Shown: positions 33,035 through 41,689 of the stretch, in pieces
Layout: the number at the start of each line of letters is the position of its first letter
How positions within the stretch are numbered: position 1 is the stretch's first letter
Source of the DNA: Limnohabitans_A sp048020265
GTDB taxonomy: Bacteria; Pseudomonadota; Gammaproteobacteria; Burkholderiales; Burkholderiaceae_C
DNA length: 64,000 nucleotides
Direction: 5' to 3'
Assembly (NCBI RefSeq): GCF_048020265.1
Contig: NZ_CP171843.1
Coordinates: 2,604,001-2,668,000 of the forward strand
Notes under the pieces: model-generated
What the model was told of the DNA's origin: nothing
The model's input: only the letters and a program-made list of their open reading frames with translations
Databases searched by the model: none
Made by a program: the position numbers and the translations under genes

Positions 33035-34202
33035 GTTTAAACGCCATTTGCAATCATTACTGGGTGAAGAACTCCAGTTTTCACCGACTGTGGCCTTGCT
33101 CGGCCCGCGGCAGGTGGGCAAAACCACGCTGGCACTGGAAGTGGCGCGCACCATCCCGCACGTCTATCTCGACCTGGAATCGGACCGGGATCGCGGCAAG
33201 TTGGCCCAGGCCGAGTTGTATCTGGAAAGCCACCTGGACAAGCTGGTCATCCTGGACGAGGTGCACCGGGCGCCGGGCCTGTTTCCGGTGCTGCGCGGCT
33301 TGATTGACCAAGCCCGGCGCTCAGGCCGAGCATACGGGCAGTATTTGTTGCTGGGCTCCGCCAGCCTGGATGTGCTGCAGCAGTCAGGCGAAACACTGGC
33401 CGGTCGCATCGCTTATCTGGAGCTGGGGCCTTTGAATGTCCTGGAAACAGGCCAAAGCGCCATGGATGAGCTGTGGTTGCGGGGTGGTTTTCCGCCAAGT
33501 CTGACGGCCCCCTCAGATGCCCGTAGCCTGCGCTGGCGAGATAACTTCATCCGCACCTATCTGGAACGCGACATTCCGCAATTCGGGCCGCGCATCGCTG
33601 CCGAAACATTGCGCCGCTTCTGGACCATGCTGGCCCACCACCAAGGCGGCCTACTCAACGTGGCCCAACTGGCGCGCAACCTGGGTGTGGATGTCAAAAC
33701 CGCGCAAAGCTACATCGACCTCTTGTGTGACTTGCTGCTGGTGCGCAGGCTCGCCCCTTGGCACACCAACACCGGCAAGCGCTTGGTCAAGGCTCCCAAG
33801 GTGTATGTGCGCGACAGTGGTCTGGTGCATGCGCTGCTGAACATCGAATCCAAAGAAAGCCTGCTTTCGCACATGGTGGTGGGTGCCAGCTGGGAGGGGT
33901 TTTGCATTGAAACCCTGCTGGCCTGTGCGCCTGCGGGCGTGACGGGCCACTTTTACAGAACCAGCGGGGGCGCAGAAATTGATTTGCTGCTGGCCTGGCC
34001 AGGTGGTGAACTCTGGGCCATCGAGATCAAACGCAGCAGCGCCCCCAAAGTGGAGCGCGGTTTCCACAGCGCCTGCGATGACTTAAAACCCAGTCAAAAA
34101 TGGGTGGTCTACCCGGGCCAGGAAACCTACCCACTCACCACAGACATTCAAGCCATTTCATTGCACGGCCTGTGCGAGAAGCTCGCCCTCAGTCGGTCGT
34201 GA
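33033..34202 (+). CDS. AAA_14/DUF4143 family ATPase
   Basis: A 389-residue protein with an N-terminal P-loop ATPase domain and a C-terminal DUF4143 domain that has a PD-(D/E)XK-like nuclease core. Walker A is GPRQVGKTT (residues 24-32), Walker B is LVILDEVHRA (Asp75-Glu76), and sensor segments are LLLGSASLD and ERDIPQFGP. The C-terminal part has SGGAEIDLLLAWPGGELWAIEIKRS, which contains the E-D-ExK pattern of that nuclease fold. The cellular role of the family is not established; such genes are often scattered and mobile. The 3' end overlaps the convergent FIST gene by 14 bp. Confidence 0.88.
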   Translation: MFKRHLQSLLGEELQFSPTVALLGPRQVGKTTLALEVARTIPHVYLDLESDRDRGKLAQAELYLESHLDKLVILDEVHRAPGLFPVLRGLIDQARRSGRAYGQYLLLGSASLDVLQQSGETLAGRIAYLELGPLNVLETGQSAMDELWLRGGFPPSLTAPSDARSLRWRDNFIRTYLERDIPQFGPRIAAETLRRFWTMLAHHQGGLLNVAQLARNLGVDVKTAQSYIDLLCDLLLVRRLAPWHTNTGKRLVKAPKVYVRDSGLVHALLNIESKESLLSHMVVGASWEGFCIETLLACAPAGVTGHFYRTSGGAEIDLLLAWPGGELWAIEIKRSSAPKVERGFHSACDDLKPSQKWVVYPGQETYPLTTDIQAISLHGLCEKLALSRS

Positions 34203-35436
34203 ACACCGTCAACACCCCGGTGTAACCGTACAACTGCTTGCGGGCAATTTCGCCTGCCGCAAAAAAGCCCACCAAGGGCACATCACCCAAAGCATGCCGA
34301 ATGATCTGCATCTCGGCACTCGGCCCGCCAAAGTGCGGACCGCCGCGCCCGGTGCAGCTCACATACACCGCGCCCGCGATGCGCTGGCCCGCTTGAGGCA
34401 CCGTGGGCACCGGGTCGTCGCTCAGGGCATTGATCGCCTCAATGGACAGCATCTCGGGCTCCAGGGCTTCGCGGATTTCGGCGCACACGCGCACCAAATC
34501 AGCACGCGCGGCCTGCACATCGCGGCGGCAAAACGTCAGGCTCATGCCCGGTTCCAGGTGCTCGGCAATCGCCACGCCTTGGCGCAAAGGGTCCAGGCCA
34601 ATGATGTGGCGCACCCGCACGTCACTGCCCAAGTTGCCCGCACGGCCCACGCCCGACTGCCCGGCGGCACTCAAGCCCACCAGGGTGGAGCGCACCACCG
34701 CAATGGCTTTTTGTGGCTCGCTCAGGCTGATGTCCAGATCGGCCAGCATCACATCCAGCGCGGGCTCACCTGCCAGTTGGAGCACCACATGGCCATCGGC
34801 TTCGGTGATTTCGCGCTCCGGGGCCACGGGTTGGCAGCCTTGCGTCACGCGTGACAACAAGGCCACCTCGGGCGAGAACGCCACGCCACTCAAACCGCCT
34901 TCGAGCACACCACCGTGTGCATTGGCACCCCCTGCGTCTTCAGCCCGCAGCGCAAACTGCACACTGCGTGTGCGGCTGGCGCTCAGGCCGCCAAACAAAT
35001 AGCCCTGCCGGGTGCGGGCTGCCATCTCGCTGATCAAGTCGGCCAAATCGGGCGTGTGTGAGTCCGCGTGCACCAAGGCCGCATCGGCCCAGCCCGCAGG
35101 CAAGGGCGACACGCCGGAGAACACCCGGTATTGCTCAGGCGTCAGGTCGCACAGCATGAGCGCCATGGCGGGCTCGTCAAAGTACTCGGCGTTGCTCACC
35201 GCCACGCCAATGCCCACCGTGCCCGCCCAGTCGGGCACCTCGGGCAAAGCCTGGCGCAAATGGTCCAGCAGCGCTTGCGCCTCGGGCGCGTAATGGTCGG
35301 TGATGTAGAGCAGCCCCAATTTCGGATGACGGGCGTACTCCGGCAGTTCCATCTGAGCACGCAGCTGCGCCAGCACCAGGCCTGCGGCCATGCGCCACTG
35401 CGGGTGGGTGGCGTGGCCACAAGGAAACAGCTTCAT
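34189..35436 (-). CDS. FIST N-terminal and C-terminal domain protein
   Basis: A 415-residue cytosolic protein with FIST and FIST_C domains, a sensor module family proposed to bind small ligands such as amino acids. The first half contains LLYITDHYAPEAQALLDHL and ARTRQGYLFGGLSASRT; the second half contains LSFCRR-like LTFCRRDVQAARADL, VYVSCTGRGGPHFGG and the closing PLVGFFAAGEIARKQLYGYTGVLTVF. No signalling output domain is attached. ATG 35436 is preferred; the upstream in-frame extension is basic and overlaps the PhaM gene. It is 7 bp after that gene, probably cotranscribed. Confidence 0.88.
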   Translation of the reverse strand: MKLFPCGHATHPQWRMAAGLVLAQLRAQMELPEYARHPKLGLLYITDHYAPEAQALLDHLRQALPEVPDWAGTVGIGVAVSNAEYFDEPAMALMLCDLTPEQYRVFSGVSPLPAGWADAALVHADSHTPDLADLISEMAARTRQGYLFGGLSASRTRSVQFALRAEDAGGANAHGGVLEGGLSGVAFSPEVALLSRVTQGCQPVAPEREITEADGHVVLQLAGEPALDVMLADLDISLSEPQKAIAVVRSTLVGLSAAGQSGVGRAGNLGSDVRVRHIIGLDPLRQGVAIAEHLEPGMSLTFCRRDVQAARADLVRVCAEIREALEPEMLSIEAINALSDDPVPTVPQAGQRIAGAVYVSCTGRGGPHFGGPSAEMQIIRHALGDVPLVGFFAAGEIARKQLYGYTGVLTVFTTD

Positions 35437-35443
35437 GGGCGCT

Positions 35444-36271
35444 TCACTTCTTGGTGGCTTGGCGGGCAGCAGGCTGGCTGGCCGTGCGAGCGGCCTTGGC
35501 AGGCGCCGCTTTGGCACCCTGCCGCTTGACCGCTGCCCCACGGGCTGCTGGCTTGGCCCGGGTGGTTTTGGTCGCCGCCGATTTGCGGGCGGCCGGGGCT
35601 TTCGCCGAGGAGGCGGCTTGGGCCGCCATGCCGGCCTTCATGGCTTCGCCCGCCACGTCCTTCAAGGCCGCTGCGGCGATGCCCTGAAACTGCTGCGTCA
35701 ATGCACCCCACCACTGCATCGGGTCCACCGCGGGCTTGGCCGCTTCGCTGGCAGAGCCGCTGTCCGCCTTGTCGGCCGACGGGTCCGCTGCAGCCTGGGC
35801 CGTCGCATCGGCCCTTGATGCCGACGCCTGCGGTGTGGCCGGCTCGGTTTCAGCGTGGGGAGCGGGCTTGGGGGTGAACAAGGAGGTCCTGGGTTTGGCT
35901 GCAGCGCTGGCCGCAGCGGCTGCAGGCGCGGCTTCCGGCGTCGGGGGCTTGGCCGTGAACGCCTTGGCCAGATCGGCCATGTTCACGTTCATGCTTTGCA
36001 AGGTGGTCAAGGTCATTTTTTGCACCTCCATCGCCTGGATGGTGGCCTTGAGCGCCGTGGTGTTTTGCTCCAGCCAGAACAGCACCGACTTCAGCTCCTG
36101 AATGCGCTTGTCGATCTCTTCGATGCTGAGCGTGGGCGCCACCCAGCTGGCCATGCCAGGCATGCCCGCAGCCGCCGCAGGCTGGGCCTGCGCAGCGGTT
36201 TTGGACAGGTTTTGCAAAAAGTCAAAGCTCGGCACAAATTGGCCAAAGCCGAAGGCGGAAGTGTCGCTCAT
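35444..36271 (-). CDS. phaM: PhaM-type polyhydroxyalkanoate granule regulatory protein
   Basis: A 275-residue protein with the PhaM N-terminus (SAFGFGQFVPSFDFLQNLSK), then TLSIEEIDKRIQELKSVLFWLEQN and ATIQAMEVQKMTLTTLQSMN. The C-terminal half is alanine- and proline-rich and ends in a very basic lysine/alanine/arginine tail like histone H1. In Ralstonia eutropha PhaM binds PHB granules, activates the synthase PhaC and links granules to the nucleoid through such a tail. ATG 36271 gives the canonical start. No pha synthase gene is in the window. Confidence 0.85.
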   Translation of the reverse strand: MSDTSAFGFGQFVPSFDFLQNLSKTAAQAQPAAAAGMPGMASWVAPTLSIEEIDKRIQELKSVLFWLEQNTTALKATIQAMEVQKMTLTTLQSMNVNMADLAKAFTAKPPTPEAAPAAAAASAAAKPRTSLFTPKPAPHAETEPATPQASASRADATAQAAADPSADKADSGSASEAAKPAVDPMQWWGALTQQFQGIAAAALKDVAGEAMKAGMAAQAASSAKAPAARKSAATKTTRAKPAARGAAVKRQGAKAAPAKAARTASQPAARQATKK

Positions 36272-36354
36272 GGCTGCTCCTTGAAAAGTGGTCTGCAAAG
36301 CTTACCTGAAGACGCTTTCAAAGCACATGCGTTCCTGCACGAGCACCCGCTCAC

Positions 36355-36828
36355 TCAATGTTTGTGCTTGTGGGCATGCCCGTCGTCATGCTTCATGGCC
36401 GCAGCTGCACCAGCGCGAGCAACGGCTTGGATGTCGAGGGTCTGGCGCTTGCCGTCCTGGCCTTCGACCACCAGGGTCACGGGCACCGTATCACCGTCTT
36501 TGATCTGGCCCTTCAGGTCCATGAGCATGACGTGGTAGCTGCCCAGCTTGAGGTCTACCGCTTTGCCCGCGGGCAAGGCCAGCTTGGGCACCGCGCGCAT
36601 TTTCATGACGCCGCCATCCATGCGCATTTCGTGCACTTCCACCACACCCGCCACGGGGGACTGGGCCGAGATCAGCTGGGCGTCTTGCGCCGACAGCAAC
36701 TGCATGAAAGCGCCTGTGGCTTTTTGCTGGGCCACCGTGGCACGGACCCAGGCGTCTTTGACGGTCACCTGGGCCGATGCAGCAAAAGACAAAACAAGAA
36801 CAGACAAAGACAAAACGAAACGGAACAT
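36355..36828 (-). CDS. Periplasmic copper chaperone PCu(A)C
   Basis: A 157-residue exported protein with a signal peptide (cleavage likely after residue 19, ASA|QVTV). The DUF461/PCuAC copper site is present: VHEMRMDGGVMKM and GSYHVMLMDL supply the His and Met ligands. A histidine-rich C-terminal tail (HDDGHAHKHKH) may bind further metal. Such proteins deliver Cu(I) to cytochrome oxidase. It lies downstream of a small exported protein gene on the same strand. Confidence 0.93.
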   Translation of the reverse strand: MFRFVLSLSVLVLSFAASAQVTVKDAWVRATVAQQKATGAFMQLLSAQDAQLISAQSPVAGVVEVHEMRMDGGVMKMRAVPKLALPAGKAVDLKLGSYHVMLMDLKGQIKDGDTVPVTLVVEGQDGKRQTLDIQAVARAGAAAAMKHDDGHAHKHKH

Positions 36829-36957
36829 GGATCACTCCTGAAAATGGGTCATCAATCGGTCAAGCCGAAGGGGCTGGCAGACACCGTGGTCTCACCAGCA
36901 AAGAACAGCGCAAGCTCAAACCTCAGGTCCGAGGTCAAGCCCTGAGGCACAAGGGCA

Positions 36958-37320
36958 TCAGGCCCCAGAAGCGGGGGGTGCGCGGGCTTGCCAGGGCTGC
37001 TGCGGCCGACTGGCCAAGCGCGCCGTCGATGGCGAGGGCAACACATGCGGCGCGGCGCCCCAGGACCACTCGGTCACCGCCAATGCGGCGGCGGGTCCCA
37101 TCAAGGGCAAACAAGCGGGGCATTCAAGCCAAGCATGCGTCAAGGGCGCGGACGCGTCGTCTGCGCCGACCTGCACCATCTTGATGCTGCCGGTGGCGGT
37201 GCACACCAGCTGCGAAGCCTCGGGTTTGACCCAAGGCGATGCCACCGAGGCCCCCATGAACAACATCCACCAAACCAGCACACAGCGGGCGAGTGAATGG
37301 GCGTTGTGAAGGGATGACAT
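36958..37320 (-). CDS. Small exported protein, DUF2946-like
   Basis: A 120-residue protein with a hydrophobic N-terminal helix (ARCVLVWWMLFMGASVASP) and a following VCTATGSIKMVQ segment and CPACLP cysteine pair. This layout recalls the DUF2946 group of small periplasmic proteins often found next to copper genes; I give that by recall. Its place 129 bp upstream of the PCu(A)C chaperone on the same strand supports a copper-related role. The C-terminal third is low-complexity and proline-rich. Confidence 0.65.
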   Translation of the reverse strand: MSSLHNAHSLARCVLVWWMLFMGASVASPWVKPEASQLVCTATGSIKMVQVGADDASAPLTHAWLECPACLPLMGPAAALAVTEWSWGAAPHVLPSPSTARLASRPQQPWQARAPPASGA

Positions 37321-37447
37321 GAGGCCAGATTATGGCGCAGCAGACCATGCCCGCACGCGACGCGCGCAGCTGGTCAACTTGGCGACGCGTCAATCGGCTG
37401 TGGCCCATTACGCTGGGACATTTCAACACCCTCACGAGGAGACCCCC

Positions 37448-38098
37448 ATGCTCACACTCTGCGGCTTTTCGGCCAGCAACTACTACAACAAAGTCAAATT
37501 TGCCCTGCTCGAAAAAGGTGTGCCCTTCACCGAAGAGCTGGCCTGGGTGGGCCAGACCGACCCCCAAGCCAGCCCCTTGGGCAAGGTTCCCTACCTCAAG
37601 ACCTCACAAGGCACGCTGTGCGAGTCGGGCGTGATCATGGAGTACATCGAAGACCAATACCCACAGCACCCCTTGCTGCCCGCCGACCCGTTTGCAGCAG
37701 CCAAGGTACGTGAACTGGTGACCTTTCTGGAGCTGCATCTGGAGCTGGTGGCGCGCAACCTCTACCCGCAAGCCTTTTTTGGCGGGCAGATCAGCGACAG
37801 CGCCAAAGAAAAAACGGGTGCCCAACTTGAAAAGAACGTAGCGGCGTTCGCGCAACTCGCCAAGTTCAACCCCTACATGCTCGGCGACAGCCTGAGCTTG
37901 GCCGACTGTGCGGCGGTGGTCCATCTGCCGCTGGTGTCGGCGGCCACCAAAATCGTTTACGGTCGCGACTTCTTGGCCGATCTGCCCGTGCGCGATTACC
38001 TCAAGCGCATGGGCGAACGCCCCACCCTGCAGCAAGTCAACGCCGACCGCAAAGCCAACACCGAACTGATGATGGCCCGCGCCAAAGCCAAAGCCTGA
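37448..38098 (+). CDS. Glutathione S-transferase family protein
   Basis: A 216-residue protein with an N-terminal thioredoxin-like domain (LTLCGFSASNYYNKVKFALLE, then GKVPYL and CESGVIMEYIED, the glutathione-binding SER/SES type element) and an all-helical C-terminal domain with the N-capping GDSLSLADCA. The substrate is unknown. ATG 37448 follows GAGGAGACCC closely. It is divergent from the small exported protein gene. Confidence 0.9.
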   Translation: MLTLCGFSASNYYNKVKFALLEKGVPFTEELAWVGQTDPQASPLGKVPYLKTSQGTLCESGVIMEYIEDQYPQHPLLPADPFAAAKVRELVTFLELHLELVARNLYPQAFFGGQISDSAKEKTGAQLEKNVAAFAQLAKFNPYMLGDSLSLADCAAVVHLPLVSAATKIVYGRDFLADLPVRDYLKRMGERPTLQQVNADRKANTELMMARAKAKA

Positions 38099-38133
38099 GC
38101 ACAGCGGGGGAGGCACCTCCACGCGCCTTCCGA

Positions 38134-38197
38134 TTGATGCAGGTCAAATGCGGCGGGCCCACGCCCAGCCAGCGCCCGCATGGTTGACCTGCATCAA
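38134..38197 (+). promoter_or_regulatory. Pair of FNR/CRP-type boxes as an inverted repeat
   Basis: TTGATGCAGGTCAA (38134-38147) and TTGACCTGCATCAA (38184-38197) are exact reverse complements, and each matches the TTGAY-N4-RTCAA form of FNR/Dnr-type sites. Their centres are 50 bp apart. They lie between the GST stop and the DksA-like start. As RNA the region could also form a long hairpin (further paired by GCGGG/CCCGC), but no U tract follows, so a terminator role is less likely. Confidence 0.6.
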
Positions 38198-38220
38198 CAA
38201 GCGCCCCGCATCCGAGGCTC

Positions 38221-38604
38221 ATGATGGTCTTCATGAGCACATCCTCTTCTTCCCCTCGCGACGTTTACAAGGCCCAGCTGATCGAAGCCCGGTCGCAGCT
38301 GCTGGCACGCATCGCCTTCGAGCGCGGCGGCGGGGTCTCACGCGCCGACATGGCCGCTGAGCACTTTGACAACAGCTTTCAGTCGCGTGCACAAATCCGC
38401 TCCGAGCGGGAAACCGAGTTCGCCATGAATGAACACGAAACCGCCGAGCTGGGTGACATCGATGCCGCGCTGGAACGCATTCAGGCGGGCACCTACGGGC
38501 AATGCACCGACTGCGGCGTCACCATTGCGCCTGCACGCCTGAACGCTTACCCCACCGCCAAGCGCTGCCTCGATTGCCAGACCGTGGCTGAACGGCGCCG
38601 CTGA
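38221..38604 (+). CDS. DksA/TraR-family zinc-finger protein
   Basis: A 127-residue protein with the four-cysteine zinc finger CTDCGV-x12-AKRCLDC (Cys95, Cys98, Cys116, Cys119) at its C-terminus and a preceding helical coiled-coil part. The expected acidic DxxDxA motif of true DksA is seen only partly (GDIDAALERI). Family members modulate RNA polymerase, often with ppGpp. Three in-frame ATGs occur (38221, 38224, 38233); GAGG lies 3-6 nt before the first two. The FNR-type boxes upstream suggest oxygen-responsive expression. Confidence 0.85.
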   Translation: MMVFMSTSSSSPRDVYKAQLIEARSQLLARIAFERGGGVSRADMAAEHFDNSFQSRAQIRSERETEFAMNEHETAELGDIDAALERIQAGTYGQCTDCGVTIAPARLNAYPTAKRCLDCQTVAERRR

Positions 38605-38667
38605 AGCAGCTGCACTGCGGGTTCTCACGGCTGTTCCAGCCACTGTGAGGCTGATATGCTTTGACGC

Positions 38668-39081
38668 ATGCACAGCCTGTTTCATTTCGCTTTTCACGTC
38701 ACCGACCTTGACGAAGCCCGCCGTTTTTATGGTGGTGTGCTCGGCTGCAAAGAGGGTCGCTCTACCGACACCTGGGTGGACTTTGATTTTTTCAAACACC
38801 AAATTTCCCTGCACCTGGGCGAGCCCTTCAAGACCAGCCTGACGGGCCATGTCGGCGACCATTTGGTGCCAATGCCGCATTTCGGTCTGGTCTTGCAAAA
38901 GAACGACTGGCAAGCGCTGGCCGACCGCCTGCAAGCAGCCCACATGCCATTTGTGGTCGAACCCCATTTGCGCTTTGCGGGCCAGGCGGGCGAGCAATGG
39001 ACCATGTTCTTCATGGACCCCTTTGGCAACCCGATTGAGGTCAAAGGCTTTGCCGACCTGAGCACGGTGTACGCGAGCTGA
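38668..39081 (+). CDS. VOC (glyoxalase/bleomycin resistance) family protein
   Basis: A 137-residue metalloenzyme-fold protein. The first beta-alpha-beta unit begins FHFAFHVTDLDEARRFYGGVLGC with the metal histidine; later HFGLVLQ and the closing FFMDPFGNPIEVKGF provide further ligands (His, Glu). The substrate is unknown. The stop codon overlaps the marC start (TGATG), so the two are translationally coupled. Confidence 0.9.
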   Translation: MHSLFHFAFHVTDLDEARRFYGGVLGCKEGRSTDTWVDFDFFKHQISLHLGEPFKTSLTGHVGDHLVPMPHFGLVLQKNDWQALADRLQAAHMPFVVEPHLRFAGQAGEQWTMFFMDPFGNPIEVKGFADLSTVYAS

Positions 39082-39686
39082 TGGGCATGGAGCACACCTT
39101 TGCTTCGGCCACCATCTTGCTACTGCTGATCACCGATCCGCTGGGCAACATCCCGATTTTTGTCAACAGCTTGCGGGCCGTGCCGCCCGAGCGGCGTGCC
39201 CGCGTCATCTTGCGCGAGGTTTTGATCGCTTTTGGTTTGCTACTGGCCTTCATGTTCGTCGGCCAATCCTTCCTGAAGGCGATGAGCCTGTCGGATGTTT
39301 CTTTGCAAATCGGAGGTGCGGTGGTGCTCTTCTTGATTGCCTTGCGCATGATCTTTCCGCCACCACCACAGGACTCGCCCGTGCCTGTGGCAGAGCCTTT
39401 GATCGTGCCTTTGGCCATTCCCGCGCTGGCGGGTCCATCGGCCATGGCCACCGTGTTGCTGTTGGTCAGCCAAGCCCCCGAACGTCGGCTGGAGTGGGTC
39501 GCGGCGCTCACGGTGACCATGCTGGTGTGCGCCGTGGTGCTGCTGCTGGCCGAGCGTTTGCAGCGCGTGGTGGGTTTGCGCGTGGTCTCGGCCTTTGAGC
39601 GTTTGATGGGCCTGATTCTGGTGTCCATCTCGGTGGAGATGCTGATCCGAGGCCTGAAGTCCCTGGCGCAAAGCTGGCCACACTGA
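39081..39686 (+). CDS. MarC family integral membrane protein
   Basis: A 201-residue protein of the MarC/UPF0056 family with six hydrophobic helices. Typical segments are LLITDPLGNIPIFV near the N-terminus and PLAIPALAGPSAMATVLLLV in the middle. The family's function remains unclear. ATG 39081 overlaps the preceding stop; ATG 39087 is a possible alternative. It is convergent with mrdA, with only 18 bp between the stop codons. Confidence 0.9.
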   Translation: MGMEHTFASATILLLLITDPLGNIPIFVNSLRAVPPERRARVILREVLIAFGLLLAFMFVGQSFLKAMSLSDVSLQIGGAVVLFLIALRMIFPPPPQDSPVPVAEPLIVPLAIPALAGPSAMATVLLLVSQAPERRLEWVAALTVTMLVCAVVLLLAERLQRVVGLRVVSAFERLMGLILVSISVEMLIRGLKSLAQSWPH

Positions 39687-39704
39687 GGCGCCTGCGGCGT
39701 GGCC

Positions 39705-41687
39705 TCAATTGGCTGAATTGAGCCTTCGGCTTTCCAGAGGCACATCCTGCTTGGCGCGCGGCTTGCCGATCGGGGCGGCGGTCTGGCCTTTTTGCGTGGC
39801 AGCCATGTCTTCTTCGCTGGGGTATTGCCCCAGCAGCCAATAGTCAAACACTCGCCGGGCAATAGGGGCGGCTGACGCGGCACCAAAACCCGCGTTTTCT
39901 ACCACCACCGCCACCGCAATCTGCGGCTTTTCAACGGGTGCGTAAGCCATGTACAAAGCATGGTCACGCTGGTATTCAGACAAATTAGCGGCGTTGTACT
40001 TTTCCTTTTGGCCGATGGTCACGGCCTGGGCGGTGCCCGTTTTGCCCGCGCTGGTGTAAGCCGCCCCGGCAAACACGCGGGCCGAAGTACCTGAGGTGAC
40101 CACTCCCGTGAGCCCGTTGCGGATGACCTCCATGTGCTCGGGCTTGAAGCCCAGGTTCACCGGCTCGGTCGTGTTGACCCGCGTCTGGGCGTGCGTCAAG
40201 GCGTCTTGCGTGGCCGTGACCACCCGGGGCTTGAACTGCAGCCCGCCGCTGGCCAGCGTGGCGGTGGCCGACGCCAGTTGCAGCATGGTGAAGGTGTTGT
40301 AACCCTGCCCAATGCCCAGCGAAATGGTTTCGCCGCCGTACCACTTCTTTTGCTCGGGCTTTTTGTAATAGTTCCGCTTCCACTCCGTGCTGGGCAAGAT
40401 GCCGCGCACTTCGCCTGGCAAGTCGATGCCGGTGATCTGGCCAAAGCCCAGCGGTTTCATGAAGTCATGGATGGCGTCCACCCCCATCTCGTTGGCCAGC
40501 GAGTAGTAATAGACGTTGCTGGACAGCGCGATGGATCGCACCATGTCCACAGGCCCGAGCCCCGTGTCGCCATGGCTGCGGAAAGTGTGGCCGCCATAGG
40601 TCCACGAGCCGGCATCGTTGATGACGGTGGTGGCACTGCGTTTGCCCGTGGCCAGAGCGGCCATGGCCATGAAGGGTTTGTAGGTGGACCCCGGCGGGTA
40701 GGTGCCGCGCAAGGCGCGGTTCAGCAAGGGCTTGTCGATCGACTCGTTGAGCATTTGCCAGTTCTCGACATCGATGCCATCGACAAACAAATTCGGATCG
40801 AACGTGGGTTTGCTGACAAACGCCAACACCTCACCGGTGTTCGGGTCGAGCGCGACCAAGGCGCCACGGCGGCTGCCAAACAGATCCTCCACCATTTTTT
40901 GCAACTGGATGTCGATCGACAAAACCACGTTCTGACCGGGTGTGGCCAAGCGGCTCGACAGACTGCGGGTGGCCCGCCCACCCGCCGAGGTCTCGACCCG
41001 GTTGACCCCCGTGATGCCATGCAGCTCACGCTCGTAGCGCTGCTCTACACCCAGCTTGCCGATGTATTCGGTGCCCCGGTAATTGCCTGCATCGTCTTCT
41101 TCTTCGATGCGCTCTTTTTCTTTGGCATTGATGCGGCCGATGTAGCCGACCACATGACTGGCCAATTCGCCATAGGGGTATTGCCGGAACAACCGGGCCT
41201 TGATGTCAACCCCCGGGAAGCGATAGCGTTGGGCGCTGAAACGCGCCACCTCTTCGTCACTCAAGCGGGTGCGGATCGGTAACGAGTCAAAACTGCGCGA
41301 GTCTTCGCGCAGGCGCTTGAACCTGCGGCGGTCTTTGCCCTGGATCTCCACCAGCTCGGCCAGGGCGTCGATCGTGGCCTCCAGGTCAGGCACTTGCGAT
41401 GGTGTGATTTCGAGCGTGTAGGCCGAGTAATTGCTGGCCAGCACCACGCCGTTGCGATCCAGGATGGTGCCGCGTGGTGGCACCGTCGGGATGACGGCCG
41501 TGCGGTTGCTTTCGGCTTGTTCGTGCAAGTCTTCATGGCGCACGATCTGCAAATAAGACAAGCGGGCCACCAGCAACAAAAAGCACACCAGCACAAACAC
41601 CTGCACCACCGCCACCCGGGCGCGAAATCTTTGCAATTCGACCTGGCTGTCACGCAAATCGGCAAGGGAAGGCAGCCTGAGCGACAT
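39705..41687 (-). CDS. mrdA: Penicillin-binding protein 2
   Basis: A 660-residue class B transpeptidase of the rod complex, crosslinking peptidoglycan during elongation. A single N-terminal transmembrane helix (residues about 26-48) is followed by the pedestal (RGTILDRNGVVLASN) and the transpeptidase domain with SxxK at Ser334-Lys337 (PGSTYKPF), SxN-type SSNVYYY, and AGKTGTAQAV. ATG 41687 is preferred to TTG 41693; the mreD stop lies 2 bp before it. It ends the mreBCD unit; rodA, often next, is not present. Confidence 0.96.
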   Translation of the reverse strand: MSLRLPSLADLRDSQVELQRFRARVAVVQVFVLVCFLLLVARLSYLQIVRHEDLHEQAESNRTAVIPTVPPRGTILDRNGVVLASNYSAYTLEITPSQVPDLEATIDALAELVEIQGKDRRRFKRLREDSRSFDSLPIRTRLSDEEVARFSAQRYRFPGVDIKARLFRQYPYGELASHVVGYIGRINAKEKERIEEEDDAGNYRGTEYIGKLGVEQRYERELHGITGVNRVETSAGGRATRSLSSRLATPGQNVVLSIDIQLQKMVEDLFGSRRGALVALDPNTGEVLAFVSKPTFDPNLFVDGIDVENWQMLNESIDKPLLNRALRGTYPPGSTYKPFMAMAALATGKRSATTVINDAGSWTYGGHTFRSHGDTGLGPVDMVRSIALSSNVYYYSLANEMGVDAIHDFMKPLGFGQITGIDLPGEVRGILPSTEWKRNYYKKPEQKKWYGGETISLGIGQGYNTFTMLQLASATATLASGGLQFKPRVVTATQDALTHAQTRVNTTEPVNLGFKPEHMEVIRNGLTGVVTSGTSARVFAGAAYTSAGKTGTAQAVTIGQKEKYNAANLSEYQRDHALYMAYAPVEKPQIAVAVVVENAGFGAASAAPIARRVFDYWLLGQYPSEEDMAATQKGQTAAPIGKPRAKQDVPLESRRLNSAN

Positions 41688-41689
41688 GG

